From an uncultured Bizionia sp. (lineage in GTDB: Bacteria; Bacteroidota; Bacteroidia; Flavobacteriales; Flavobacteriaceae), in the NCBI GenBank assembly GCA_947496215.1, contig CANMCF010000005.1, positions 124,001-188,000 on the forward strand: a stretch of DNA of 64,000 nucleotides, in the 5' to 3' direction. Of this stretch, positions 25,163-33,519 are shown in pieces. How positions within the stretch are numbered: position 1 is the first letter of the stretch; each line of letters begins with the position of its first letter. Under the pieces are notes generated by a model, which searched no databases, was not told where the DNA came from, and saw nothing but the letters and a program-made list of their open reading frames with translations. A program made the translations under genes and the position numbers.

Positions 25163-25648
25163 TTATTTTTTTACTCTAATGTATTCAGTATAATTAGGTG
25201 TTGGTGGGTTTTCTTCATAACAAAAGCAATTGTCTGTATAATGTCCCAATAAAAGTCTATCTTTTGATACATCGAAAACCGTATAAAAAGCTATAACATT
25301 TTCGCTGTTTTCAGTTAATTTCAAATATTCTCCATCAAATTCCCACGTACCAACATAATTGTCTGCTTCAACACAGTTGCCTGAGCCATCGAAAAATACC
25401 GACCATTCAAAGTTGCTGTTGGATGATATTGACAATCTGGATTTTTGGAGGCAACTATTGAAGTTAAATATTTTTTCACTGCCGTCTGAACAAATTCTAA
25501 CTGTTTTTATGGGTTTCCATATGCCATTAACAGATCGTAATTCATTTGAAATTGGGCTTTGGCTTTCTTTTGTTTCAAAGTCATCGTTGCTTGTGCAAGA
25601 TGAGAATATTATTAGAACGATCAATGTTAGGTTTAGTCTTAGTTTCAT
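25163..25648 (-). CDS. Lipocalin-like lipoprotein
   Basis: The 161-residue protein has a lipobox (IFSSCTSN) and one small beta-barrel: VNGIWKPIKTVRIC, LSISSNSNFEWSVFF, YVGTWEFDGEYLKLT, DRLLLGHYTD. The GxW start followed by repeated strands is the pattern of the Bacteroidota lipocalin-like domain. Four or five cysteines in the mature part may form disulphides. Ligand unknown. It is a single gene. Confidence 0.65.
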   Translation of the reverse strand: MKLRLNLTLIVLIIFSSCTSNDDFETKESQSPISNELRSVNGIWKPIKTVRICSDGSEKIFNFNSCLQKSRLSISSNSNFEWSVFFDGSGNCVEADNYVGTWEFDGEYLKLTENSENVIAFYTVFDVSKDRLLLGHYTDNCFCYEENPPTPNYTEYIRVKK

Positions 25649-25774
25649 TTTTTTTGATTTTAAACTCTTTAACCTATAGACTGAGCATTTGAAAAGGGTT
25701 GCGTCGAAATGATGAAAATAAAATGTTCAAAGGGATTGGTGGTTGTAATTTTAACTTATGTAATGGTTGCCAAT

Positions 25775-25993
25775 TCAATCTGTCAATGTCTTGATGTAGA
25801 ACCCATTGTCCTTAACCAACTTGACAATGTCATCTTCGGTTAAATTGACGGTAGCTTCAATTCTAAGCACGTTGTCTATGTCTTCCAAGTCTACAGACCA
25901 ATCCAAGATATCTATATGATTGTTGAACATCGGTTTCAACGATTTTACTTTCTTCTTGGATTTGATGTCCGTTCTAAATAATAGTAATTCCAT
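25775..25993 (-). CDS. Small HMA-like or ferredoxin-fold protein
   Basis: The 72-residue protein has the strand-helix-strand pattern of a ferredoxin-like fold (LLLFRTDIKS..., DWSVDLEDIDNVLRIEA, LTEDDIVKLVKDNGFYIKTL). It resembles heavy-metal-associated domains but lacks the CxxC motif, so metal binding is not supported. It lies 28 bp after the sigma-factor partner gene and may belong to that operon. Confidence 0.5.
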   Translation of the reverse strand: MELLLFRTDIKSKKKVKSLKPMFNNHIDILDWSVDLEDIDNVLRIEATVNLTEDDIVKLVKDNGFYIKTLTD

Positions 25994-26021
25994 GATTTAT
26001 GAGAGGTGACAAGGTTTAAGG

Positions 26022-26435
26022 TTATTCTGTTTCTGAAGTATCTCCTTCATTTTGTTTGGATTGGCGCTCGACATATTGTTTGTAATGATCATCTCCTTCT
26101 TCTTTCCAAAAGTCATCATAATGTTTCCATTTAGAAAAATCGCTTTTTGAGCTTCCTTTGCATTTGCGGTCTGACTTCTTGGAAGATTTTTTGCTTCCAC
26201 CGTCCCCACCACAACCACCAAGAAGTAATTTCAACAATATGAATAAACCGACAGCTTGCCAATATGTAAGTGTGGTCAATCCAAAAATTTCAGGCATGAG
26301 CCAGTTCCATAGCCACATGATTACATAGCCGAACAAAATGGCTAAGCCAGTTATGGCAACAATGCCAAAGAGAATCATTCCTGCAATCTCCAAAGGAGAT
26401 CTCTTTCTGATTTTGTGAGTGAAAAAGTTTTTCAT
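26022..26435 (-). CDS. Membrane partner of the ECF sigma factor
   Basis: The 137-residue protein has a basic N-terminus, two membrane helices (about 15-40 and 55-75), then GGCGGDGGSKKSSKKSD and a charged C-terminal tail rich in Lys, Asp and Glu. It overlaps the sigma-factor gene by 4 bp, so co-translation is certain. An anti-sigma role is possible, but there is no canonical zinc or anti-sigma domain. Similar pairs are common in flavobacteria. Confidence 0.6.
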   Translation of the reverse strand: MKNFFTHKIRKRSPLEIAGMILFGIVAITGLAILFGYVIMWLWNWLMPEIFGLTTLTYWQAVGLFILLKLLLGGCGGDGGSKKSSKKSDRKCKGSSKSDFSKWKHYDDFWKEEGDDHYKQYVERQSKQNEGDTSETE

Positions 26436-26968
26436 GATTTATTGATTTTATTGATATCCAATTTTTTATATAGCATCCCTATGGCTCTGTGTCTTCGAGA
26501 CATCAATGTGCCCTCTGGGACTCCTGTTTCCTTTGAGATCTCCTTGTATGTGTAGCCTTCGAAATCTACAGCTATTATGATGTCTCGGTAAGCTGGTTTC
26601 AATTGATTTATGGCTTCTTTCAATATAGAGATCATTTTTTCTGAAGTACTATCGTCATTGGCTTGATGTAACACTTCCGTTAGATTCAATAAACTGTTGT
26701 CTGCGTCTATAGAGTCCGTTGTCGTTGGTTTGGAAGTTCGCATGACATCGATAATCCTATTCTTTATGGATCTGTATACAAACCCAGCAACATTATTTAT
26801 GGGGGCATATCTGTCTGCTCCTGAAAATAACTTTAAGGCAACGTCCTGAATGATGTCCTCTGCGGTTCTATTGGCAGTATCTTTTATTCTGGAGTTCACA
26901 TAAGTTTTGAGAGCGTGATACTCTCTACCAAAAAAAGCCTTAAGTTTTTTGCTGTTTTCCGATTCCAA
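26432..26968 (-). CDS. ECF RNA polymerase sigma factor
   Basis: 178 residues with sigma region 2 (ADRYAPINNVAGFVYRSIKN, preceded by ENDIIQDV-like TAEDIIQDVALKLF) and region 4 (LKPAYRDIIIAVDFEGYTYK then ISKETGVPEGTLMSRRHRA). It directs RNA polymerase to a target promoter set. It starts with TTG at 26968; an in-frame stop lies seven codons upstream and there is no ATG in between. It heads a two- or three-gene operon with a small membrane protein. Confidence 0.88.
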   Translation of the reverse strand: MESENSKKLKAFFGREYHALKTYVNSRIKDTANRTAEDIIQDVALKLFSGADRYAPINNVAGFVYRSIKNRIIDVMRTSKPTTTDSIDADNSLLNLTEVLHQANDDSTSEKMISILKEAINQLKPAYRDIIIAVDFEGYTYKEISKETGVPEGTLMSRRHRAIGMLYKKLDINKINKS

Positions 26969-27096
26969 TTCAAATTCGTTTAATACCGCTCATCTTGTAA
27001 CGGCTCTTCAATTAAAAAGACGATACTTTTTTAATCTATTGCATTTTTTTCAATATTATTTTTAAAAAAAATATATGAATGTCTCCAAAATAAAAA

Positions 27097-27120
27097 AGCC
27101 AGACATGAAAGAGTCTGGCT
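27097..27120 (-). terminator. Terminator of the kdsA-CDGSH transcript
   Basis: AGCCAGAC (27097-27104) and GTCTGGCT (27113-27120) form the stem. On the minus strand the hairpin is followed by a T-run (27096-27085 region). It lies 40 bp past the CDGSH gene. Confidence 0.85.
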
Positions 27121-27161
27121 TGGGAATATTTTTTCTACTCGAATAGAATAGGGAATTTCTG

Positions 27162-27398
27162 TTATTTGTGTGAACCATCGCAATATGGAGGATTCTTGGT
27201 TAACTTGCAAGTGCACAGATGCGCTGTTTTTTCTTCTTCAGTGGAAAAAATCATGGGAGATGTGGCATTCTTCTTTTTATGCATGCCATTGCAAAAGGGT
27301 TGGTTTTCACTATGACCGCAAGTACACCAAGCATAGTTCTTGTTGGCTTCCAGTTCGCATTTAATGGGAGTGTCTCCTCCTCTAATGTTGTTTTCCAT
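27162..27398 (-). CDS. Double CDGSH iron-sulphur protein
   Basis: 78 residues with two CDGSH-type motifs: CTCGHSENQPFCNGMH (about 25-40) and CTCKLTKNPPYCDGSH (about 62-77). Each supplies three Cys and one His for a [2Fe-2S] cluster, so two clusters per chain are expected. It is a soluble redox or cluster-transfer protein. It lies 40 bp after kdsA on the same strand and shares its terminator, so they are probably co-transcribed. Confidence 0.88.
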   Translation of the reverse strand: MENNIRGGDTPIKCELEANKNYAWCTCGHSENQPFCNGMHKKKNATSPMIFSTEEEKTAHLCTCKLTKNPPYCDGSHK

Positions 27399-27438
27399 AA
27401 CCTTTGATGTTTAGTTTTCAACACCAAGATAATGGTTA

Positions 27439-28257
27439 TTATAGATTATTAATAGTCTTTCTAATGGAAACTAGGTTAGTCAATAATGATTCTAAATTAT
27501 CCAAATGCAACATATTGGCTCCGTCACTTTTTGCATTGGCAGGGTCGAAATGTGTTTCTATGAACAAGCCATCCACATTGTTTACGACGCCAGCACGAGC
27601 AATGGTTTCTATCATATCCGGTCTACCTCCAGTAACACCAACGCTTTGATTTGGTTGTTGTAATGAATGTGTTACGTCTAGGACAGTGGGAGCATACTTG
27701 CGCATTGTTGGGATACCACGAAAATCGACAATCATGTCTTTGTAGCCAAACATGGTTCCTCGATCTGTAATCCATGCCTTGTCGCTACCAGAGTCCTTTA
27801 CTTTTTGTACGGCATGTTTCATGGCTTCAGGACTCATAAATTGTCCTTTTTTAAGGTTTACGACCTTTCCTGTCTTTGCTGCGGCAACCACCAAATCGGT
27901 TTGTCTTACTAAAAAGGCAGGTATTTGCAAAACGTCTACATATTGTGCAGCCAATGCAGCGTCACTGGATTCATGGATGTCCGTTACGGTTGGAACATCG
28001 AATTTTTCCGAGACCTTGGCTAAAATCTCCAAAGCTTTCTCATTTCCAATCCCAGTGAAACTATCTATCCTGCTTCGATTGGCTTTTTTAAAGCTCCCTT
28101 TGAAAACATAGGGGATCTCCAACTTGTCGGTGATGGTTATCACGCGTTCAGCAATTCTAAATGCCATATCTTCACTTTCTATGGCACAAGGACCACATAA
28201 TAAAAAGAAATTGTTGGAATTGGTATGTTTTATCTTAGGAATGTCTTGAAGCTTCAT
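27439..28257 (-). CDS. kdsA: 3-deoxy-8-phosphooctulonate synthase (KDO-8-phosphate synthase)
   Basis: The 272-residue enzyme condenses phosphoenolpyruvate with arabinose-5-phosphate to KDO-8-phosphate for LPS inner core synthesis, in the cytoplasm. Family motifs are clear: LLCGPCAIESE at about 19-29, FKGSFKKANRSRIDSFTG, VTDIHESSDA, GQFMSPEAM, and GVTGGRPDMIETIARAGV near the end. Length is normal. The promoter has TATCTTTG on the minus strand at 28290-28283. CDGSH follows. Confidence 0.96.
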   Translation of the reverse strand: MKLQDIPKIKHTNSNNFFLLCGPCAIESEDMAFRIAERVITITDKLEIPYVFKGSFKKANRSRIDSFTGIGNEKALEILAKVSEKFDVPTVTDIHESSDAALAAQYVDVLQIPAFLVRQTDLVVAAAKTGKVVNLKKGQFMSPEAMKHAVQKVKDSGSDKAWITDRGTMFGYKDMIVDFRGIPTMRKYAPTVLDVTHSLQQPNQSVGVTGGRPDMIETIARAGVVNNVDGLFIETHFDPANAKSDGANMLHLDNLESLLTNLVSIRKTINNL

Positions 28258-28282
28258 TTTGCGTGTGTTTCATATTAGATTG

Positions 28283-28290
28283 CAAAGATA
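28283..28290 (-). promoter_or_regulatory. -7 promoter box of kdsA
   Basis: On the minus strand TATCTTTG matches TAnnTTTG and lies 26 bp upstream of the kdsA ATG. No good -33 was seen. Confidence 0.5.
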
Positions 28291-28378
28291 GTATTTACTC
28301 GACTATTTTATTTAATAATTATGAATTCCTGAATGGGAGGTGTGTGGAAATGAATTATGATGTACTTGACCATTAGGG

Positions 28379-28401
28379 GGAGAAGCGATTCTCCTTTTTT
28401 T
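28379..28401 (+). terminator. Orphan plus-strand terminator between divergent kdsA and typA
   Basis: GGAGAA (28379-28384), loop GCGA, TTCTCC (28389-28394) and then seven T's (28395-28401) form a textbook terminator on the plus strand. No plus-strand gene ends here: kdsA runs the other way and typA starts 250 bp later. A short plus-strand transcript starting somewhere in about 28260-28370 would explain it. Otherwise the 28258-28649 gap holds only the two gene promoters. Confidence 0.7.
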
Positions 28402-28615
28402 GTTATTGGAACGGAACTATGTAATATCCATAAGTTAAGCTTATGTAAAATAATGCTGAATAAGAGGTTGGTAACTCACATTGAAAAAAGATATGACGGA
28501 TGGCCAGATGCTTTGTTGCCTAGTTACTTAGGTTGATTTGAGGTTTGAACTTTATCAGCAAAAAAGCGGAATGTCCAAAAAAAATATAAAAGGTTATAAA
28601 TCCATAAAAATTAAG

Positions 28616-28623
28616 TACCTTTG
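28616..28623 (+). promoter_or_regulatory. -7 promoter box of typA
   Basis: TACCTTTG, a match to TAnnTTTG, lies 27 bp before the typA ATG, giving a leader of about 20 nt. Confidence 0.55.
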
Positions 28624-28649
28624 CACGCTTAAAATAAGGCACTAAGATT

Positions 28650-30449
28650 ATGGCTAATATTAAAAACATCGCAATCATTGCGCACGTAGATCACGGTAAA
28701 ACGACTTTGGTAGATAAGATCATGTACCATTGCCAACTGTTTCGTGAGAATGAAAATACTGGAGATTTAATTCTTGACAACAACGATTTAGAACGTGAAC
28801 GTGGTATTACCATTACGTCTAAAAACGTTTCTGTTATTTACAAAGAAACGAAAATAAACATTATCGATACTCCTGGTCACGCCGATTTTGGTGGAGAGGT
28901 AGAGCGTGTATTGAATATGGCAGATGGTGTTTTATTATTGGTTGATGCTTTTGAAGGGCCAATGCCACAAACACGTTTCGTATTGCAAAAAGCAATTGAC
29001 TTGGGACTTAAACCTTGTGTGGTCGTAAATAAAGTGGATAAGGAAAATTGTACGCCAGACGAGGTACATGAAAAAGTATTCGATCTAATGTTCGAATTGG
29101 GAGCCGAAGAATGGCAATTGGACTTTCCTACGGTATATGGTTCTGCTAAGAACAACTGGATGAGTGATGATTGGAAAAATGAAACAGAAAACATCGAACC
29201 GTTGTTGGATATGGTAATCGAGCATATTCCTGAGCCAAAGATTCCTGAAGGGAATACGCAGATGTTGATTACATCTTTGGATTTCTCTTCATTTACTGGT
29301 CGTATTGCGATTGGACGTTTAACAAGAGGGGAATTAAAAGTGGGGCAAAACATTTCTTTGGTAAAGAGAGATGGTTCCATTGTAAAAAATAAAATTAAGG
29401 AACTTCACATATTCGAAGGTTTAGGCCGTAAGAAAGTGGAAGAAGTACAAACAGGAGATATCTGTGCCATAGTTGGTTTGGAAGGGTTTGAAATTGGTGA
29501 TACCGTTGCCGATTTCGAAACGCCAGAAGGTTTGAAGACCATTGCCATCGATGAGCCTACGATGAGTATGTTGTTCACGATAAACGATTCACCTTTCTTT
29601 GGGAAGGATGGGAAATTTGTTACATCTCGTCATATCAAAGATCGTTTGGCAAAAGAGTTGGAGAAAAACTTGGCACTTAGAGTGGAAGATACGAATAGTG
29701 CAGACAAGTTCATGGTTTTTGGACGTGGTGTATTACACTTGTCGGTTTTGATAGAAACTATGCGTCGTGAAGGTTATGAACTCCAAATTGGACAGCCTCA
29801 AGTAATCATCAAGGAAATTGATGGTGTAAAATGTGAGCCAGTTGAGGAAATGACGATTGACCTACCGGAGAACGTTTCTGGTAAAGCGATAGAAATGGTA
29901 ACACTTCGTAAAGGAGAGATGTTGAGCATGGAAGCCAAAGGTGAGCGTATGGTATGTGAATTCATCGTGCCTTCTCGTGGTATCATTGGTTTACGTAACC
30001 AATTGTTGACTGCTACTGCAGGAGAGGCTATCATGGCCCACCGCTTTAAAGAATACCAACCGTTGAAAGGAGGTATTCCAGAACGTCAAAATGGATCTTT
30101 GGTATCTATGGAAAAAGGTACGGCTATTCCTTATTCCATAGATAAATTGCAAGATAGGGGTAAGTTTTTCGTCGATCCAGGGGAAGACATCTACGAAGGC
30201 CAGGTAATCGGGGAAAATTCTCGTGGAGATGATATGGCTGTAAACATAACCAAAACCAAAAAATTAAGTAATGTACGTTCTTCTGGAGCAGATGACAAGG
30301 CGAAGATCGTTCCTGCAATCAAGTTCTCTTTGGAGGAAGCATTGGAGTACATACAAAAAGATGAGTATGTAGAAGTAACACCAAATTTCTTGAGATTGCG
30401 TAAAATTTACTTGACAGAGGTAGAACGTAAAAGAAATAAAATCATCTAA
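28650..30449 (+). CDS. typA: Ribosome-associated GTPase TypA/BipA
   Basis: The 599-residue translational GTPase has the G1 loop AHVDHGKTTLVD at about 11-22, the switch region ERERGITITSKN, DTPGHADFGGEV (G3) at about 73-84, NKVD (G4) at about 127 and the EF-G-like C-terminal domains. The BipA-specific end with RVEDTNSADKF and SRGIIGLRNQLLT is present. It binds the ribosome under stress and assists 50S assembly. Full length, single gene, with its own promoter. Confidence 0.97.
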   Translation: MANIKNIAIIAHVDHGKTTLVDKIMYHCQLFRENENTGDLILDNNDLERERGITITSKNVSVIYKETKINIIDTPGHADFGGEVERVLNMADGVLLLVDAFEGPMPQTRFVLQKAIDLGLKPCVVVNKVDKENCTPDEVHEKVFDLMFELGAEEWQLDFPTVYGSAKNNWMSDDWKNETENIEPLLDMVIEHIPEPKIPEGNTQMLITSLDFSSFTGRIAIGRLTRGELKVGQNISLVKRDGSIVKNKIKELHIFEGLGRKKVEEVQTGDICAIVGLEGFEIGDTVADFETPEGLKTIAIDEPTMSMLFTINDSPFFGKDGKFVTSRHIKDRLAKELEKNLALRVEDTNSADKFMVFGRGVLHLSVLIETMRREGYELQIGQPQVIIKEIDGVKCEPVEEMTIDLPENVSGKAIEMVTLRKGEMLSMEAKGERMVCEFIVPSRGIIGLRNQLLTATAGEAIMAHRFKEYQPLKGGIPERQNGSLVSMEKGTAIPYSIDKLQDRGKFFVDPGEDIYEGQVIGENSRGDDMAVNITKTKKLSNVRSSGADDKAKIVPAIKFSLEEALEYIQKDEYVEVTPNFLRLRKIYLTEVERKRNKII

Positions 30450-30483
30450 TAGAAAACTGTTGGAGTATCATAGATAAGAGGGG

Positions 30484-30512
30484 TTCTATTTTTAGAGTCC
30501 CTTTTTTTGTGA
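30484..30512 (+). terminator. Terminator of typA
   Basis: GGGGTTCTA and TAGAGTCCC pair (two G-T pairs) around a T-rich loop, followed by a T-run. It lies about 35 bp after the stop codon. Confidence 0.6.
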
Positions 30513-30563
30513 AAATAGATTAAGGTAGAATAAAGAAAACTCATTTTTAGAAAGAAGGGAATT

Positions 30564-30806
30564 ATGGAATTATTCGGAATTACAGGGACAGAGTATATAG
30601 GCTATCTAGCCTCTTTAATGGTATTGTTGTCTTTTATGATGAAAGACGTAAAGAAATTGCGTTTGGTAAACATGACAGGTTGTGTATTGTTTATAATCTA
30701 TGGCTTTTTGATGCCTACATTAAGGATTGGACTTCCAATAATTATTGCGAATACAGCTATCTTATTTGTTAATTTCTATTTCTTGGTTAAGAAGAAAACA
30801 ACATGA
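30564..30806 (+). CDS. YgjV-like small inner-membrane protein
   Basis: 80 residues with three hydrophobic helices. The pattern EYIGYLASLMVLLSFMMKDV, LRLVNMTGCVLFIIYG and LPIIIANTAILFVNFYFL matches the YgjV-type (Imp-YgjV) family of unknown function. Single gene with a hairpin (GCCAAT...ATTGGC) and T-run downstream at about 30842-30880. Confidence 0.72.
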   Translation: MELFGITGTEYIGYLASLMVLLSFMMKDVKKLRLVNMTGCVLFIIYGFLMPTLRIGLPIIIANTAILFVNFYFLVKKKTT

Positions 30807-30841
30807 TTGATAAAATATGTTATTTGAAAACTTAAAAAGCT

Positions 30842-30881
30842 TGCCAATTCAAAGAAAAAACTAGGATTGGCTTCTTTTTTA
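30842..30881 (+). terminator. Terminator of the YgjV-like gene
   Basis: GCCAATTC and GGATTGGC pair around an A-rich loop and are followed by CTTCTTTTTT. The long loop makes it moderate. Confidence 0.55.
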
Positions 30882-30931
30882 TAGAAAGTAGAATAAGGGC
30901 AGTCATACGCTAATGCTAAGTTTTTTACTAG

Positions 30932-32089
30932 CTAGTTCTTGTTTTTTAAGCCCAATACACTGAAAAATAAACTGAATAAAATTATTTGTAACCCTATTTG
31001 CAAACTTGTAATAGCAGGGATTACGATTCTTAACAATTTACTTGGATTGGTTTCCATAAAATTGTTGTCACTCCAAATGCCTACGCTTTTAAAACTTAGC
31101 AAAAAGCCAAGAATAACTAATAACCCTCCAATAATAAGCCCCTTTTCTAAATTTAAGACTTTGAACAATCTATTATATCGATTGCTTTTGGGAAGCAGTC
31201 CATTTTCTACAGAAAATATTTTGGTTAACCCATAAAACAATATGAACTGAAACCCTATAATAATTGAAGACATACTATAGAGTAATGTATGTACATCTAA
31301 TATAAATGCCTTAAAATGTACTGGTTTGATGATAATCATTATAGATAGAATTAAGCCTATCATACATAACAGTAGTCCTGGAATGAGAAATAACCAACTA
31401 GGGCTATAAAGTAATAGAAAACGCAAATGTCTCCAACCATCTCTCCATGTGTTTAGATGTGGAGGCCTAGTTCTGCCATCTGGTGATAGTATGGTAGGGA
31501 CTTCGGTTATTTTTAAATTATTCAGTTTGGATTTTACAATCATTTCTGAAGCGAATTCCATTCCTGTAGTCTTTAGGTTCATTTTAATAAATGCATCCTT
31601 GGAAAAACCTCTCAAACCGCAATGAAAATCTCCGATGTCTATTTTGAAAAATAAACGACCTAAAAATGAAAGGACAGGATTTCCCAAATACTTATGCAAA
31701 AAAGGCATGGCTCCTTCTTTTATACCTCCCTTAAAACGATTGCCCATAACCAGGTCATTTCCATTTCGGAGTTGTTCTATGAAAGGTTGTAAGGAAGAGA
31801 AATCATAGCTGTCATCTGCATCTGCCATAATAATAAAAGAACCATTAGCAGCGCTAATTCCGCCTTTTAAAGCACTTCCATAACCTTTCTCTTCTATGCT
31901 TACAATCGTTGTATTTAAACGTTTGGCTATGTCTTGAGATCCATCGGTACTACCGTTGTCAGCAATGATGATCTCTCCTGCTACATTATGTCTCGTCAAA
32001 AAAGAGTTAGCTTTTTTTATACATATTTCTAAAGTTTCTGCTTCATTCAAGCATGGCATTACAATGGATAATTCAATTTTTGAACTCAC
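30932..32089 (-). CDS. Membrane-anchored GT2 glycosyltransferase (polyprenyl-phosphate sugar synthase-like)
   Basis: The 385-residue protein begins LSIVMPCLNEAETLEICIKK, then IIADNGSTDGS, EKGYGSALKGGI and the catalytic DADDSYDF (about 91-98). Together these give a GT-A domain of the dolichyl-phosphate-mannose or undecaprenyl-phosphate-sugar synthase type. From about residue 235 there are four or so membrane helices. It probably loads a sugar onto a polyprenyl phosphate for use by a GT-C enzyme; the neighbouring 424-residue protein is a natural partner, with a 17-bp overlap. Confidence 0.82.
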   Translation of the reverse strand: MSSKIELSIVMPCLNEAETLEICIKKANSFLTRHNVAGEIIIADNGSTDGSQDIAKRLNTTIVSIEEKGYGSALKGGISAANGSFIIMADADDSYDFSSLQPFIEQLRNGNDLVMGNRFKGGIKEGAMPFLHKYLGNPVLSFLGRLFFKIDIGDFHCGLRGFSKDAFIKMNLKTTGMEFASEMIVKSKLNNLKITEVPTILSPDGRTRPPHLNTWRDGWRHLRFLLLYSPSWLFLIPGLLLCMIGLILSIMIIIKPVHFKAFILDVHTLLYSMSSIIIGFQFILFYGLTKIFSVENGLLPKSNRYNRLFKVLNLEKGLIIGGLLVILGFLLSFKSVGIWSDNNFMETNPSKLLRIVIPAITSLQIGLQIILFSLFFSVLGLKNKN

Positions 32090-33347
32090 GATAAAGTAGT
32101 TTTATGGTTATTAACAACGTTAAAAAGATTAAGCTATAATTATAGAAGATATAGCGTTGAATGGAATGGCAAGCAAAAGCAACGATAAAAGAATTACTCA
32201 TTGGAAAAATACTTAAAAGGAATAACAAGGGAAAATGTTTTTCTTTTGAAGTAAATGTTTTATAAAGAGAGTAAACTGAAACAATGATTAAAAAGAAAAA
32301 AAGATATTGTGAGTATAGCCCATTAATAATGTTGTGGTAGAATAACTTGATATACTTATTAAAGTTGTTTTTAACTAAAGTAAAATAAATGTTCTTGGCA
32401 GTTTGCTCATTTTTGATAATGGCTTCCCTGTCTGTCAAGTTATATTTGTTTCTATAATAATTACGTCCAACAGGTGATAGGGTTTGATTGCATATTGGAA
32501 TTAGATTGTTATGAAAATGCATATAATAAGCTTCATAATTCTCTCTCTTCTTGCTAGAAAGAATTAATCCCTTATTACTAATTGAATTATAGGTGGTCTC
32601 AAAGATAATTTTGTCATCCTCTTTAAATAAATTGTTATCTGCTTCGTTGCTTACATACAGTGCAGAAGTAGAGGCGTTTATGTATGTGAAAGGGGTAGAG
32701 ACAAAATAATCATTTACGATTTTATGGTAAAGTTTGTCAATGAATACAGAAGAAACTATGGATAGAAGCAATAAGGCTATTTTAAATAAATTAGTTTTGA
32801 GTTTTATTGTTTCTCTGTTGATCAAGATGTATATAAATGCAATTATTAATGGTGATAACAAGAATTGACCTCTCGTCAAGCTCAATAGAACAAAGGAACC
32901 CAAAAGGAATTTGAAAGATTTTTTGTTATTAGAAAATAAAAAATCTAGAGCGAAACTTATCATCAAAAGATACAATGGATAACTCAAGCCTTCCGAACAG
33001 ATGTTGTTGGCTACATAAAGAGGGGAGAAAAAAGGAAAAAGTAATATGAGAAGTAGTCCTATTTTTTCGAGAACGTTTAGTTTTAGGAGGTATGAGACTT
33101 TTGTTATGAATATATGGGTCGATAAAAAACCAAACAATAATTGGAAGCTTACTACGGCTATGTCAAAATAATTTCTGAACAAGTTTTTAAAAAAGAAAAG
33201 GAAAGTTGGATATCCGGAAGACCTATATATTAAAGACTTTAAATAGCTATTGGTGTCTGGGGTATAAATAGCATCTTGAAAGATTAAAAATAAGAAACAG
33301 AAACCATAAACAAAATAAAAAAGTAAGCTAGTGTTTTTAGAGCTCAA
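32073..33347 (-). CDS. GT-C-like polytopic membrane protein
   Basis: The 424-residue protein has 10-12 hydrophobic helices. An early loop has AIYTPDTNSYLKSLIYRSSG, whose acidic residue fits the catalytic loop of GT-C mannosyltransferases, and a later soluble part (about 240-330) faces one side. No full family signature was found. The overlap with the polyprenyl-sugar synthase gene suggests it uses that lipid-linked sugar to glycosylate lipid or protein. Confidence 0.6.
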   Translation of the reverse strand: MSSKNTSLLFYFVYGFCFLFLIFQDAIYTPDTNSYLKSLIYRSSGYPTFLFFFKNLFRNYFDIAVVSFQLLFGFLSTHIFITKVSYLLKLNVLEKIGLLLILLFPFFSPLYVANNICSEGLSYPLYLLMISFALDFLFSNNKKSFKFLLGSFVLLSLTRGQFLLSPLIIAFIYILINRETIKLKTNLFKIALLLLSIVSSVFIDKLYHKIVNDYFVSTPFTYINASTSALYVSNEADNNLFKEDDKIIFETTYNSISNKGLILSSKKRENYEAYYMHFHNNLIPICNQTLSPVGRNYYRNKYNLTDREAIIKNEQTAKNIYFTLVKNNFNKYIKLFYHNIINGLYSQYLFFFLIIVSVYSLYKTFTSKEKHFPLLFLLSIFPMSNSFIVAFACHSIQRYIFYNYSLIFLTLLITIKLLYREFKN

Positions 33348-33519
33348 TGTTATAATTTTAAAATAGATTTAATAGGGATAAATATATAATAATTTAATTG
33401 TGTTTTCTGATTTGAGTATTAAAATATAAGGATTTAAAATTAGTGAAGACTATATTTATTTAGTCCTTCTTTATTCAATACCTTTATGGTCGATATTTTC
33501 GTATAAGTTAATAATAATA
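33348..33519. promoter_or_regulatory. Divergent AT-rich promoter region
   Basis: A very AT-rich gap between two divergent genes. TACCTTTA at 33478-33485 is close to TAnnTTTG and lies about 35 bp before the fibre-like gene. Confidence 0.3.

Noticed and set aside
25775-25993. Heavy-metal-associated copper chaperone
   Set aside because: The fold pattern is similar but the CxxC metal site is missing.
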